From: an uncultured Gammaproteobacteria bacterium
GTDB lineage: Bacteria > Pseudomonadota > Gammaproteobacteria > Coxiellales > Coxiellaceae
Length of the DNA: 43,674 nt
Assembly (NCBI GenBank): GCA_902581285.1
Contig: CACHNP010000012.1
Coordinates: forward strand, 1-43,674
Direction of reading: 5' to 3'
The notes under the pieces are model-generated. The model saw only the letters and a list, made by a program, of their open reading frames with translations, made no database searches and was not told the origin of the DNA. This document shows positions 17,768 through 26,091 of the stretch, in pieces. Made by a program: the position numbers and the translations under genes. Position 1 is the stretch's first letter, and each line of letters begins with the position of its first letter.

Positions 17768-20515
17768 CTATAATCGCGGGCTTTTATAATGGCTCTGTTT
17801 AAACAATTCGCTGATCGCGCTCCTTAATTTGCTGAATTCCTGATCAGTGTCTTGGTTTTTAACTGGCGTGTTTGTTAGCATGATTAGTTTGTTTTCTATT
17901 GTGTCCAGTAGTCGTTTTATGTCTTGTACTAATCCGGGTAGATTGGTTTCGGAACAGGATTTTTTTCGCCTAGCTTTGATTTTCTCTCTTATTTTGAATT
18001 TCTCCGGAATAAGGAATTGAATTTCTTTGTTATTAAACCAATGCTGGTCGATGATGCTTGTGTAGGCGTTACTCCTACCGAGAGTGTAGCGTGCAAGATT
18101 CGCTCTTATAGAGACGCTCTCACAAAAACCCAATATGTGTTGGTGTGCTTTGATGACATTCTCTTTTTTTTCTGTGGCTTTTCGTTTTTTTTCTTCTTCT
18201 AAAATTGCATTTCGCTTCAGTGTTGCGTCCAGCTGAGCCTGTTTTTTTTCTTGCAGTTCTTTTTTGGCTTGTATTTCTTGTTGAGTGTCACGTGCTTTCT
18301 TAATTATTTTTTGCTTGTTATGTGCAAGCAGTTTAAGGGAAAGGTTATTCCATTTTTCAAGGGTATCTTTTTTTATGCCACGAGATATAAAATAATCGAG
18401 AATGCGTAGTACTATCGGGATTATAACTAGACCTGTAAATAAACCCTCCTGCACTCCTTTTATTGACTTTGATAACATGATCTGAGTTCTAAACATTTTA
18501 TGTGCTTCGAGGATGGTGAGAATCGATAGATACTGTTTCTGTTTTTCTTCAGTTGTGACCCATAAGTTGGCGTTGGAAAATTTCTGATGCCAGTTTTTAG
18601 CCTGCTTAAATGTGTGCGCGCCCATGTCTTTTATAATCCAAGAGGCCTTTGGAAAAGCCATACCTGACGGCAGGTGTATGGGTGATTTTCTGTTTCTGAT
18701 TACGTCACCTAATATTTGTCCTGTGTGCGTGCCAGCAAAGTGTTTTTTGAAAATTTGGTAATAACGGATCCAAGCGTTGTCGCGCTGCATGTGTAGGCCG
18801 GCAGGAAATCGAGTGAATAAATTTTTAAAGGCAGCGGTTTTTATTTGGTCTTTGTTAGCGATTATTTTATTCTGGTATCCAGGTGCTAGTTGTGGGTGTT
18901 GATTGAGTAAATAGGCTAGGCGTAATGCTGAGTCTGGCGTGTAAAAATCTTTTTCATCGATTCTAATGTGCTTGCCTAAATTCGATATTTGTTCAATTAA
19001 CGTGGACAGTGTTTTTTCTAACTTTCTTTGAATATTTGCAGGTACGGGAAGAGGTGTTTGTCTAGCGACGTTGACGATTTGATGCCTTATGGTTAGTAGT
19101 AAATGCAAAGCTGTCACAGTGTCAACATTAATGCTAACGATGAAGTTCTGAATTAAGCCAATGAATCGAATAATGAAACGGACGTTGAAAATTCTATTAT
19201 TCTCAAATAGTTTTTGTGATAGTGAATCGCCTAAATAGAACTGAAGGGTATTGGCTAGGTGTTGTTCTTGCTCACGACTAATTATGCTATGTATCGTTTC
19301 CTTGTACTCATCTTCGGTTAACATCATTTTGGCGTTAAGCACACTGGTTACATATAATTGGTCAGCCTTATTGTTATACGTCATTAATGGGGTGTGGATT
19401 TTGCCCCAAAAGTAGTCTGGTAAGTTTTTACTGTCTATGTAAGGGCCTAATAGGTGTCGAATCAATTGCAGGCTTTTGGCATACCAGTGTTTCATAATAT
19501 CTGAGTCATGTCTGCGGGAGCTTGGTATCATAGTTTGATTTATTAATCGTTGCTGTGTAGGTGTGAGTGGTGTTTTTGGTATCGCCCATTTAAGCAGAGC
19601 TTGCGCATTTTTTTCACCATCATAAACCGTTTCACTCACGTTGATATTGCTCTTATAAAGTAGTAAATGAAACAGCTTTCCGTAATCAATATTCTTGTAG
19701 CCCATTCTCAGTATTGCTCTAATTGAATTTTGGATTGCCTGTTTATCTTGCCAGCTATAAGCGGTGCTTTTAAAATTAACAATATTAGCGGATTCCTGTT
19801 TGCTCAGACTTATTTGAAAATTGATCTTGTCATCCTCAATTGAAAATGAAATCTCACCTTCGGCAACCCCGTCATCACCCGTTACTGCAATCGTGATTTT
19901 TTTATAAAATGCTTTGTATTTACTGTATCCATATGGGTAGATTGCAGTAAATAGGTTGTCTGCTATGGTCTCAATCTCATGTGATTGCATGTCAGACTCT
20001 AATGGGGTGTTAGCGAGATTATGTAAGATGTTATGTTGTGGATTCAGGTTTACGGGGAGGTGGTCACTCGGTATGGCATTGGTCTGATGTTCTAAACCCG
20101 TTAATGCGTCCGCAAGAGAATTACCAATTTGTTGACTAATTAATCGCTTAATTTGCTCACCTAAAACTGTTTGTATACCGTTCATAGAGGTATGGGATTG
20201 GGTTAGTCCATTGGTGTATGGTTGCGAAATGCTGGGGTAAGAATCGATACTATCGCTAAGCTGTTGCCACTGACCGTGTGTGTCGTATGGGTGCCCTGTG
20301 TAGACAGGCTGCTGTAAGTTTGCCAAAAAATCTGACCAGCTCTCGCCTTGAACACCCATCATGGAAGTATCATAAGCTGTTATTGCTTGCGATCGGCTGA
20401 TGAGGGTTAGTGCCGCGGTGCATTTCAACCACGTGCTGTAGCTCGAACGTCTGCTGTGACTTTTGTTTTTGTATTTTTTCATTGCGTGACTCACTGTGTT
20501 TTTTTTTGCCATCAT
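17768..20515 (-). CDS. Unrecognised large secreted/membrane protein, paralogue C
   Basis: 915 aa, the longest of the three paralogues and the first in transcription order; no known family recognised. The N-terminus is basic (KKYKNKSHSRR) and then hydrophobic (CTAALTLISRSQAITA), like a signal peptide with a long n-region. An extra Ser/Gln/Thr-rich segment of about 100 residues precedes the shared part. Shared blocks are IADNLFTAIYPYGY (184-197), WYAKSLQLIRHLLGPY (344-359) with DYFW, KLEKTLSTLIEQISNLG (498-514), FYTPDSALRLAYLL (524-537), FPAGLHMQRD (570-579), LPSGMAF (615-621), a transmembrane helix at about 688-710, a long charged coiled coil at about 735-790, and HWFNNKEI (825-832). The ATG at 20515 lacks a clear ribosome site; an in-frame ATG at 20512 follows directly. 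Confidence 0.78.
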   Translation of the reverse strand: MMAKKNTVSHAMKKYKNKSHSRRSSYSTWLKCTAALTLISRSQAITAYDTSMMGVQGESWSDFLANLQQPVYTGHPYDTHGQWQQLSDSIDSYPSISQPYTNGLTQSHTSMNGIQTVLGEQIKRLISQQIGNSLADALTGLEHQTNAIPSDHLPVNLNPQHNILHNLANTPLESDMQSHEIETIADNLFTAIYPYGYSKYKAFYKKITIAVTGDDGVAEGEISFSIEDDKINFQISLSKQESANIVNFKSTAYSWQDKQAIQNSIRAILRMGYKNIDYGKLFHLLLYKSNINVSETVYDGEKNAQALLKWAIPKTPLTPTQQRLINQTMIPSSRRHDSDIMKHWYAKSLQLIRHLLGPYIDSKNLPDYFWGKIHTPLMTYNNKADQLYVTSVLNAKMMLTEDEYKETIHSIISREQEQHLANTLQFYLGDSLSQKLFENNRIFNVRFIIRFIGLIQNFIVSINVDTVTALHLLLTIRHQIVNVARQTPLPVPANIQRKLEKTLSTLIEQISNLGKHIRIDEKDFYTPDSALRLAYLLNQHPQLAPGYQNKIIANKDQIKTAAFKNLFTRFPAGLHMQRDNAWIRYYQIFKKHFAGTHTGQILGDVIRNRKSPIHLPSGMAFPKASWIIKDMGAHTFKQAKNWHQKFSNANLWVTTEEKQKQYLSILTILEAHKMFRTQIMLSKSIKGVQEGLFTGLVIIPIVLRILDYFISRGIKKDTLEKWNNLSLKLLAHNKQKIIKKARDTQQEIQAKKELQEKKQAQLDATLKRNAILEEEKKRKATEKKENVIKAHQHILGFCESVSIRANLARYTLGRSNAYTSIIDQHWFNNKEIQFLIPEKFKIREKIKARRKKSCSETNLPGLVQDIKRLLDTIENKLIMLTNTPVKNQDTDQEFSKLRSAISELFKQSHYKSPRL

Positions 20516-20777
20516 AGCACGTTGAGTCTCACATAACTCTTAAGGTAAGGTTAATTAATGTTTTTTGTAAAGATATGGTCTTCAATGAGTTCGCTGGTAC
20601 TATTCGCAAAATCGCTTCGGTATAAGTGCCTTTACTCCTGTATGCTAGTTAATTGATTATTGGAGTTGTTACTCTCGGGTCATGGTTGGGCTTTCAGGAG
20701 ATTTCTGTTTATTTTCATCTTTTGCACAACAATTCACAGCGCTATGAATGCGATGCTACGTGGTAATTTGAATAACG

Positions 20778-23762
20778 TCAGCTCAAACGAATAAATCCAG
20801 ATTTCTGCAGATAATCGAAATAACACTTCAGCTGTTCGGCACCAACTTTAGGGTAATTGATATTAAAAGTATCCAGAACAGATTTTGCATTATCAAATCG
20901 AATTTTATCTTCGGACGATGTCAAAACGTCTGCACCATCATTATCTGACTCGTAATCAGGAAGCAATCGGTATAACGCATTTTCCTCTGTTATATTCGGA
21001 AGAACCGTGTCCTTCCACTCTTGATCAGATACCAGCTTAAGCGGGCTGCAATGCAAACTGACCCACTTCATTAGATCACGCCAGTTTAACATTTCCTGGC
21101 TGACCACATTAAAAATATTGTCACTGTTATCATATTGCATCGATAGCAATACAATAGAAAGGCTGACAAAATCGACGGGGAGCATATTAATAGGCATATC
21201 CCAATCTGGCGTAACGCCGAGCTGTAAACAGCCTTTAATAAGTGAAAAAAGATGATTATCTTCAGCCGAGCATACGCCGGTATTGGACTGTCCCATAATG
21301 GCAGATGGCCTGAATACTTTTACATGAAACCCGCGTTCAGAAGCCTGCTGCAAAAGACACTCGGCAACCCACTTTGATTGAGAGTACCCGCCTTGTGGTG
21401 ATTGGCTCGTTGGCGTCGGAAGCTTTTCAGCAAGATAGCCATCACCATCAATGTCAGTAATAGCTGATGAGGTCGATATAAAAAATAGAGCTTTGTTATG
21501 ATGTGTACTTGCTAGGCGTAGCATATCAACAGTACTGTCAACATTGACACTCTTAAGCGTTTGATAGTTGTAAAGATGGTGTACAAATGCGCCATTATGG
21601 TAGATGCTATCAACCTCCTCACATAACCGACTATAGTCTTTTTCTGACAAATCAAAATTCGGTTGAGACAAATCTGCCACTAACACTTCTACTCTAGAGC
21701 CTAACAACAACTTTTCAAAACCGTATCGAGCTAAATTAGCCTTCAATTTGTTTCTAGCATCATCTAATGATGGAGCACGAACCAGACAAATAATATTTGC
21801 ATCTGTCATAACGCACAGATCCGATAATAAATGAGCACCTAGAAAACCACTTGCTCCTGTTAATAATATTTTTTGTGGAAAATGCGTGATGCTACAATTA
21901 TCAAGAGGCTGAATGTCTTCGGCTAGCATAATTTCTTGCTGAAAGTTAAAGTGAGCCACATTGCCTTCCAGTAACGAAGCCATCTCAGCAATGCTAGAGT
22001 ATTGTAGAAACTGCCCAGCAGTGATTTGCGAATTAAAACTTTTATTAATCAACTCCACCATTCTAGGCACGTGCAAGGAGTTCCCTCCTTGAAAATAAAA
22101 GGGGGTGTCAGGACATATATTGGAAAAACCAAGAATCTTCTCCCACACTAACATGAGCTTCGATTCAACAGCTGTTACCTCTCGACATTCAGTAGAGTAT
22201 TCCAGTAAAACTCGATCTAACTGCTGCACGTTATTACGATCCACTTTTCCGTTGGCCGTTGTGCCAAAAGATTCAACCGAGTAGTAAACGGAAGGGATGC
22301 TTTGCTCCATAATACTTTCTGATAAAAACACACGCAGCTCATTCAAATCAAGATTGTCTTTGTCAATGAGCTGCATCGTGGCAGTCAGCTGCTTCTCACT
22401 CGATACATTTTTTTCTATTTGGCAAATTGCTTTTTCAACTGATTGGTGTGACATTAAAACAGCTTCCACACCCTCAAGCTCAATGCGGAAACCTCTTAAT
22501 TTAACTTGATTATCCACCCTGCCAAGATATTGTAAATTACCATCCTCTTGTTCAAGCACCCAATCGCCGGTACGATACATCATCTTGTATTCAGCGTCAT
22601 CCGATACAAATGGATTGACGAGAAACCGTTTATTGGTTTCGTCAGGTCTGTTATGGTAGCCCCGGGCTACACCACAACCACCGATATACAGCTCACCTTT
22701 TTCTCCTTGAGGCACAGGTTTGAGGTTTTCGTCCAGTATGTAAGTAAATGTATTCGCTATGGCACTCCCAATACTAATTCTCTTACCCACATCTCTGAGC
22801 GTGCACTTATACATGGTAGAAACAACACAACACTCTGAAGGTCCATATGCGTTCATAAAAGTGTATAATCCCGCCCATTTCTCCACTAAATCACTATGGC
22901 AGGCCTCACCACCATTGATGATGACTTCCAAGCTGTCAATATCAGCAACCGGAAGACTGGCTAATGCTGTAGGGCACATCATCAAAATGGTAACTTTATG
23001 CCGGCGTAATGTTTCAACTAGAGCAGGCCCCGGCAACAAGTTTACTTTGCTCTCCAGCACCAATTGGCCTCCTCCCATTAGAGCAGACGTCCACTCCCAA
23101 ACAGCCGCATCAAAACCAATAGAGGCAGCTTGTAGCAATACAGTTTTTTCATGTACATAACATGTCTGGCGCTTAGCTTGATTCAAATTACAGAGACTAC
23201 GATGTTCATTGAGCACCCCCTTAGGCTTTCCTGTTGACCCCGAGGTATAGATTATGAATGCTAGATTGTGGCTTGATAATGGCAGATTAAGGTTGCGCGT
23301 AGCATGAGACGAGATCAGATCAATTTCTTTGTCTAAAAGCACTATTCTTTCAAGCGCGACATCGATAGTGTCCACATAGTTTGAGTGAGTGATAAGTAAG
23401 GCTGCTTGGCTATCGGCCAGCACATAATTAATGCGCTCGCTAGGGTAATCTGGGTCAATAGGCAAAAAAGCGTGACCGGCCTTTAAGACACCCAACATTG
23501 AGTAAATCATTTCTGCCGAACGATCGAACATGACGGCAATAATCGATTCTTCAGGCAAATTAAGCGAGTGAATGTAACGAGCAACCTGATTGGCACGTTG
23601 GTTAACCTTTTCGTAAGTGTATGTTTTACTACGATCAATTAGAGCGACAGCATTCGCGCGAACAAGCGCTTGCTCTTCAACAAAGTGATGTATGCATCGA
23701 TCTTGTGGAAACAGGGATATATTGTCATGCTTACGTAGATAGTGCGTGCTGGCTTCGGTCAT
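20778..23762 (-). CDS. NRPS-like adenylation-carrier-thioester reductase protein (A-T-R)
   Basis: A 994 aa stand-alone non-ribosomal-peptide-synthetase-like enzyme. The adenylation domain (about 20-520) shows IYTSGSTGKPKG, FDAAVWEW, MNAYGPSE, MYRTGDW, GRVDNQVKLRGFRIE and ANGKVDR. The carrier domain (about 530-600) has FQGGNSL, with Ser562 as the expected phosphopantetheine site; the usual Leu before GG is Gln. The reductase domain (about 630-994) has the NADPH loop LLTGASGFLGAHLL and the Tyr793/Lys797 pair in GGYSQSKW. Such proteins activate an amino acid, load it as a thioester and release it reductively as an aldehyde or alcohol. Aligning by hand to GrsA gives pocket residues D-A-W-M-I-G-A-V-V, which suggests a hydrophobic or aromatic substrate; this is an estimate. 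GAAGAGG precedes the ATG. No condensation domain, phosphopantetheinyl transferase or tailoring gene is adjacent. Confidence 0.93.
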   Translation of the reverse strand: MTEASTHYLRKHDNISLFPQDRCIHHFVEEQALVRANAVALIDRSKTYTYEKVNQRANQVARYIHSLNLPEESIIAVMFDRSAEMIYSMLGVLKAGHAFLPIDPDYPSERINYVLADSQAALLITHSNYVDTIDVALERIVLLDKEIDLISSHATRNLNLPLSSHNLAFIIYTSGSTGKPKGVLNEHRSLCNLNQAKRQTCYVHEKTVLLQAASIGFDAAVWEWTSALMGGGQLVLESKVNLLPGPALVETLRRHKVTILMMCPTALASLPVADIDSLEVIINGGEACHSDLVEKWAGLYTFMNAYGPSECCVVSTMYKCTLRDVGKRISIGSAIANTFTYILDENLKPVPQGEKGELYIGGCGVARGYHNRPDETNKRFLVNPFVSDDAEYKMMYRTGDWVLEQEDGNLQYLGRVDNQVKLRGFRIELEGVEAVLMSHQSVEKAICQIEKNVSSEKQLTATMQLIDKDNLDLNELRVFLSESIMEQSIPSVYYSVESFGTTANGKVDRNNVQQLDRVLLEYSTECREVTAVESKLMLVWEKILGFSNICPDTPFYFQGGNSLHVPRMVELINKSFNSQITAGQFLQYSSIAEMASLLEGNVAHFNFQQEIMLAEDIQPLDNCSITHFPQKILLTGASGFLGAHLLSDLCVMTDANIICLVRAPSLDDARNKLKANLARYGFEKLLLGSRVEVLVADLSQPNFDLSEKDYSRLCEEVDSIYHNGAFVHHLYNYQTLKSVNVDSTVDMLRLASTHHNKALFFISTSSAITDIDGDGYLAEKLPTPTSQSPQGGYSQSKWVAECLLQQASERGFHVKVFRPSAIMGQSNTGVCSAEDNHLFSLIKGCLQLGVTPDWDMPINMLPVDFVSLSIVLLSMQYDNSDNIFNVVSQEMLNWRDLMKWVSLHCSPLKLVSDQEWKDTVLPNITEENALYRLLPDYESDNDGADVLTSSEDKIRFDNAKSVLDTFNINYPKVGAEQLKCYFDYLQKSGFIRLS

Positions 23763-24311
23763 ATACGCCTCTTCGTTTGGTGGTTTTTTTTAGACGTCAC
23801 TCTAACGAATTTTATCCAAAAAACAAGCTATTTATTGTAAATATTTTGTAATGTTGACATAAATGCATGTGTTTTAATGTAATTTTAATGATTCCTGCTT
23901 TCCCCTCTATTACAGTAAGATTCAAACGGTTCATTAGTCATTTTCCTGATGTATTGTTGTCTCAGTTTATATTTAAATTTTTAATAAACATCAAAAACAG
24001 CTTGGATAGTATGGTAAAACTGAGGACGGTGTATTTCGAGCTCAAACAAAGCCATAGGCAGACTAAGCAAGCATCTTATCGATTAAATACGCTTGGTTAG
24101 GGATGAAGATGGGCGGTCATACGTGTAATGGCAAGATTTCATGATTATTATAAGTTCAAATAGATACATTCGATACATAACAACCCAAGAAGCAGATAAG
24201 CAATGTCCATTCATTCGCTGTATGATGAAAAATATTCCACCTGTTCGACACAATAATGAGCCACGCAAAAATTTGCTTAATACGCAAAGTCAACTGGTCG
24301 GAGATGAGTCA
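23763..24311. other. AT-rich intergenic region without a recognisable gene
   Basis: About 550 bp upstream of the NRPS-like gene. Short ORFs on both strands have no ribosome site or family signal. The left end should hold the NRPS-like promoter. From 24290 on, the DNA belongs to the hemF-linked duplication. Confidence 0.4.
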
Positions 24312-24812
24312 TTAATAACGAGACATGGTTGGGCTCTCGGGTTGCTCGGTTTGCGCCTTTGCGCAACAGTTCGCCGCTTTATTGATTCGATTCGTGGTGT
24401 TTGCTATCCCTCTGACTAAGCCACACATAGGTATGTTAAATGCGTCAGAGCTGGGCGGCAGGAGCGATTCTGATTCTGATTCTGAAAAGTTGTTGTAAAA
24501 CCTGACAGAAAAGATGATGTACCAGGGTGAATTCCTTACGTCTTCAGGTTCATACTGTACATCGCTTTTAGAAGCTAAGTATAAGCACGCTCCTGCTGCA
24601 AATTGCAAAATTCTAGCGACGACATTGGATGATAATGAAATGGTGCTACAGCTAGCGATGCCTAGTGTCAGTAAGCAGTATCTCACGTGAAGTGTGGTAC
24701 AGCATTCCTCGTGATTCTGATCGTCTTCGTTAGGTGCTTCGTGAATCGTGATACAGTATTCGTCTTGGTTCTGGTGTTCTTTGTCAGATGCTTCGTTTCT
24801 CTTTTTAGTCAT
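24312..24812 (-). CDS. Small Cys-rich membrane protein, copy 1
   Basis: 166 aa, not a family I recognise. It begins MTKKRNEASDKEHQN, then an acidic region, then a hydrophobic Cys-containing stretch (about residues 47-80: YCLLTLGIASCSTISLS, then FAAGACLYLA) that could form one or two transmembrane helices. A Ser-Glu run (SESESES) comes from a six-base repeat at 24466-24485. The C-terminus CGLVRGIANTTNRINKAANC and what follows is almost the same as in the second copy. CGGAGA precedes the ATG. It is divergent from the broken hemF fragment, as its partner is from intact hemF. Function unknown; the protein could be a short effector or membrane peptide. Confidence 0.55.
   Translation of the reverse strand: MTKKRNEASDKEHQNQDEYCITIHEAPNEDDQNHEECCTTLHVRYCLLTLGIASCSTISLSSNVVARILQFAAGACLYLASKSDVQYEPEDVRNSPWYIIFSVRFYNNFSESESESLLPPSSDAFNIPMCGLVRGIANTTNRINKAANCCAKAQTEQPESPTMSRY
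24466..24485. repeat. Short tandem repeat, three GATTCT units
   Basis: GATTCT repeated three times and ending in GA, inside the small Cys-rich gene. It encodes the alternating Ser-Glu run and is absent from the second copy. Confidence 0.7.
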
Positions 24813-25086
24813 GTCGATATTCTCCGTTTTATTACTGATGGGCGGCGCTATGAGTAGTGCTTGGAATGGAGTCTAGCAAGCTTGGTTTCGAAATAAAAAT
24901 GAAGCTCACGTTTATTTTTTCATTATTCGTCTGCAAACCAGGCATTATGCGGGTTATTTACCGCTTTTATACGTGAATTCGTTCGGCAGATGCGTTAGTA
25001 TGATTCCTATTCACTTTCCCTCATCACGGTTATGTGACAAGATTGACTGCCGTGTTAGAGTTCGTTAGGTAAATCAGGAAATGATC

Positions 25087-25284
25087 ATGAATGAAACGTT
25101 GAATGAAAGACAGCAATCCGTGTGTGATTTTTTGCGTCACTATCAAAACACGCTTACTCAAGAGCTGAAAACGTCGGTGGCGGTGCTAGACACACCGAGA
25201 TCACTATACAACAACCCATATCATGATTTATTTTGTAATAAAAATGAATACAAGTTTTTTGTTTCTTCAACTGGCCGGAGATGA
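25087..25284 (+). pseudogene. Truncated hemF fragment (5' end only)
   Basis: The first 27 or so codons copy the start of intact hemF at 25990: MNETLNERQQSVCDFLR, then HYQNTLTQEL. After that a one-base deletion relative to the intact gene (GAGCTGAAAAC against GAGCTAGAAAAC, near 25166) shifts the frame, and homology ends near 25187. The remaining codons to 25284 are unrelated. The upstream leader and ribosome site are also duplicated, so the fragment may still be transcribed and translated as a short peptide, but it lacks all catalytic parts of coproporphyrinogen oxidase. Confidence 0.85.
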
Positions 25285-26091
25285 GTCATTACTGACGAGA
25301 CATGGTTGGGCTCTCGGGTTGCTCGGTTTGCGCCTTTGCGCAACAGTTCGCCGCTTTGCTGATTCGATTCGTGGTGTTTGCTATCCCTCTGACTAAGCCA
25401 CACATAGGTATGGATGGGTTTGGGATGTGGGCTCGTTGTTTCCTTACGAATTCAGGGTCGTGCTGTTCATCGCTATTAGCAGTGATGCATAAGCAGAGCC
25501 CTGCTGAAAAAAACCAAGACTGAGTGACGAAATTGGATATGAACAAACCAGTGCTACAGCTGGCGACACCCAGGGTCATTAAACAGAATCTCACGTGCAA
25601 CGTGGTACAGTATTCTTCTCGATTCTCATAGTCCAAGATCGATTCTAGAATGTCGTTGTCTACCGTGTTAGGCAGTAATTTGTCAGATGCTTCGTTTCTC
25701 TCTTTAGTCATGTCTACACACTCCATTTTATTACTGATGGGTAGCGCTAAGAGTAGCACTTGGTATGCATTTAGTTTATCAAGCTTGGTTTCGAAACAAA
25801 AATGAAGCTCACGTTTATTTTTATATTATTCGCCTGCAAACCAGGCATTATTCGGGTTATTTACCGCTTTCATACGTGAATTCGTTCGACAGATGCGTTA
25901 GTATGATTCCTATTCACTTTCCCTCATCACGGTTATGTGACAAAATTGAATGCCGTGTTAGAGTTCGTTACGTAAACCAGGAAATGATCATGAATGAAAC
26001 GTTGAATGAAAGACAGCAATCCGTGTGTGATTTTTTGCGCCAATATCAAAACACGCTCACTCAAGAGCTAGAAAACGTGGACGGTGGTGCT
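25267..26091. repeat. Direct duplication, copy 2 (Cys-rich gene plus start of intact hemF)
   Basis: Partner of 24290-25187. It contains the second small Cys-rich gene, the shared divergent leader, and the first 34 or so codons of the functional hemF. The left junction lies in TCAACTGG, present at both copy edges. Confidence 0.85.
25289..25711 (-). CDS. Small Cys-rich membrane protein, copy 2
   Basis: 140 aa from the ATG at 25711, which has GGAGTG eight bases upstream; an upstream in-frame start at 25759 would lie outside the region of best similarity. Like copy 1 it has MTKERNEASDK, an acidic segment, YCTTLHVRFCLMTLGVASC, a second hydrophobic Cys-rich stretch (FFSAGLCLCI), and the conserved tail CGLVRGIANTTNRISKAANC. 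It lacks the Ser-Glu run. That both copies keep an open frame despite a diverged middle suggests coding selection. It is divergently transcribed from hemF. Function unknown. Confidence 0.55.
   Translation of the reverse strand: MTKERNEASDKLLPNTVDNDILESILDYENREEYCTTLHVRFCLMTLGVASCSTGLFISNFVTQSWFFSAGLCLCITANSDEQHDPEFVRKQRAHIPNPSIPMCGLVRGIANTTNRISKAANCCAKAQTEQPESPTMSRQ

Larger units (their letters stand above)
24290..25187. repeat. Direct duplication, copy 1 (Cys-rich gene plus hemF 5' fragment)
   Basis: This segment aligns with 25267-26091. The first 145 bp or so are nearly identical (about five mismatches by eye). The middle is diverged with indels. The last part, covering the hemF promoter region and first codons, is again closely similar. 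The copies are in the same orientation and 79 bp apart. Confidence 0.85.

Noticed and set aside
23867-24100. 77-codon + frame upstream of the NRPS-like gene
   Set aside because: AT-rich, no ribosome site, no recognisable motif, and it crosses the likely promoter region.
24466-24485. GATTCT repeats as a phase-variation tract
   Set aside because: The unit is six bases, so slippage would not shift the frame, and only three units are present.
25765-25989. N-terminal extension of HemF
   Set aside because: The added residues precede the family start, contain no conserved sequence, and lie in the duplicated leader. The ATG at 25990 has a ribosome site.
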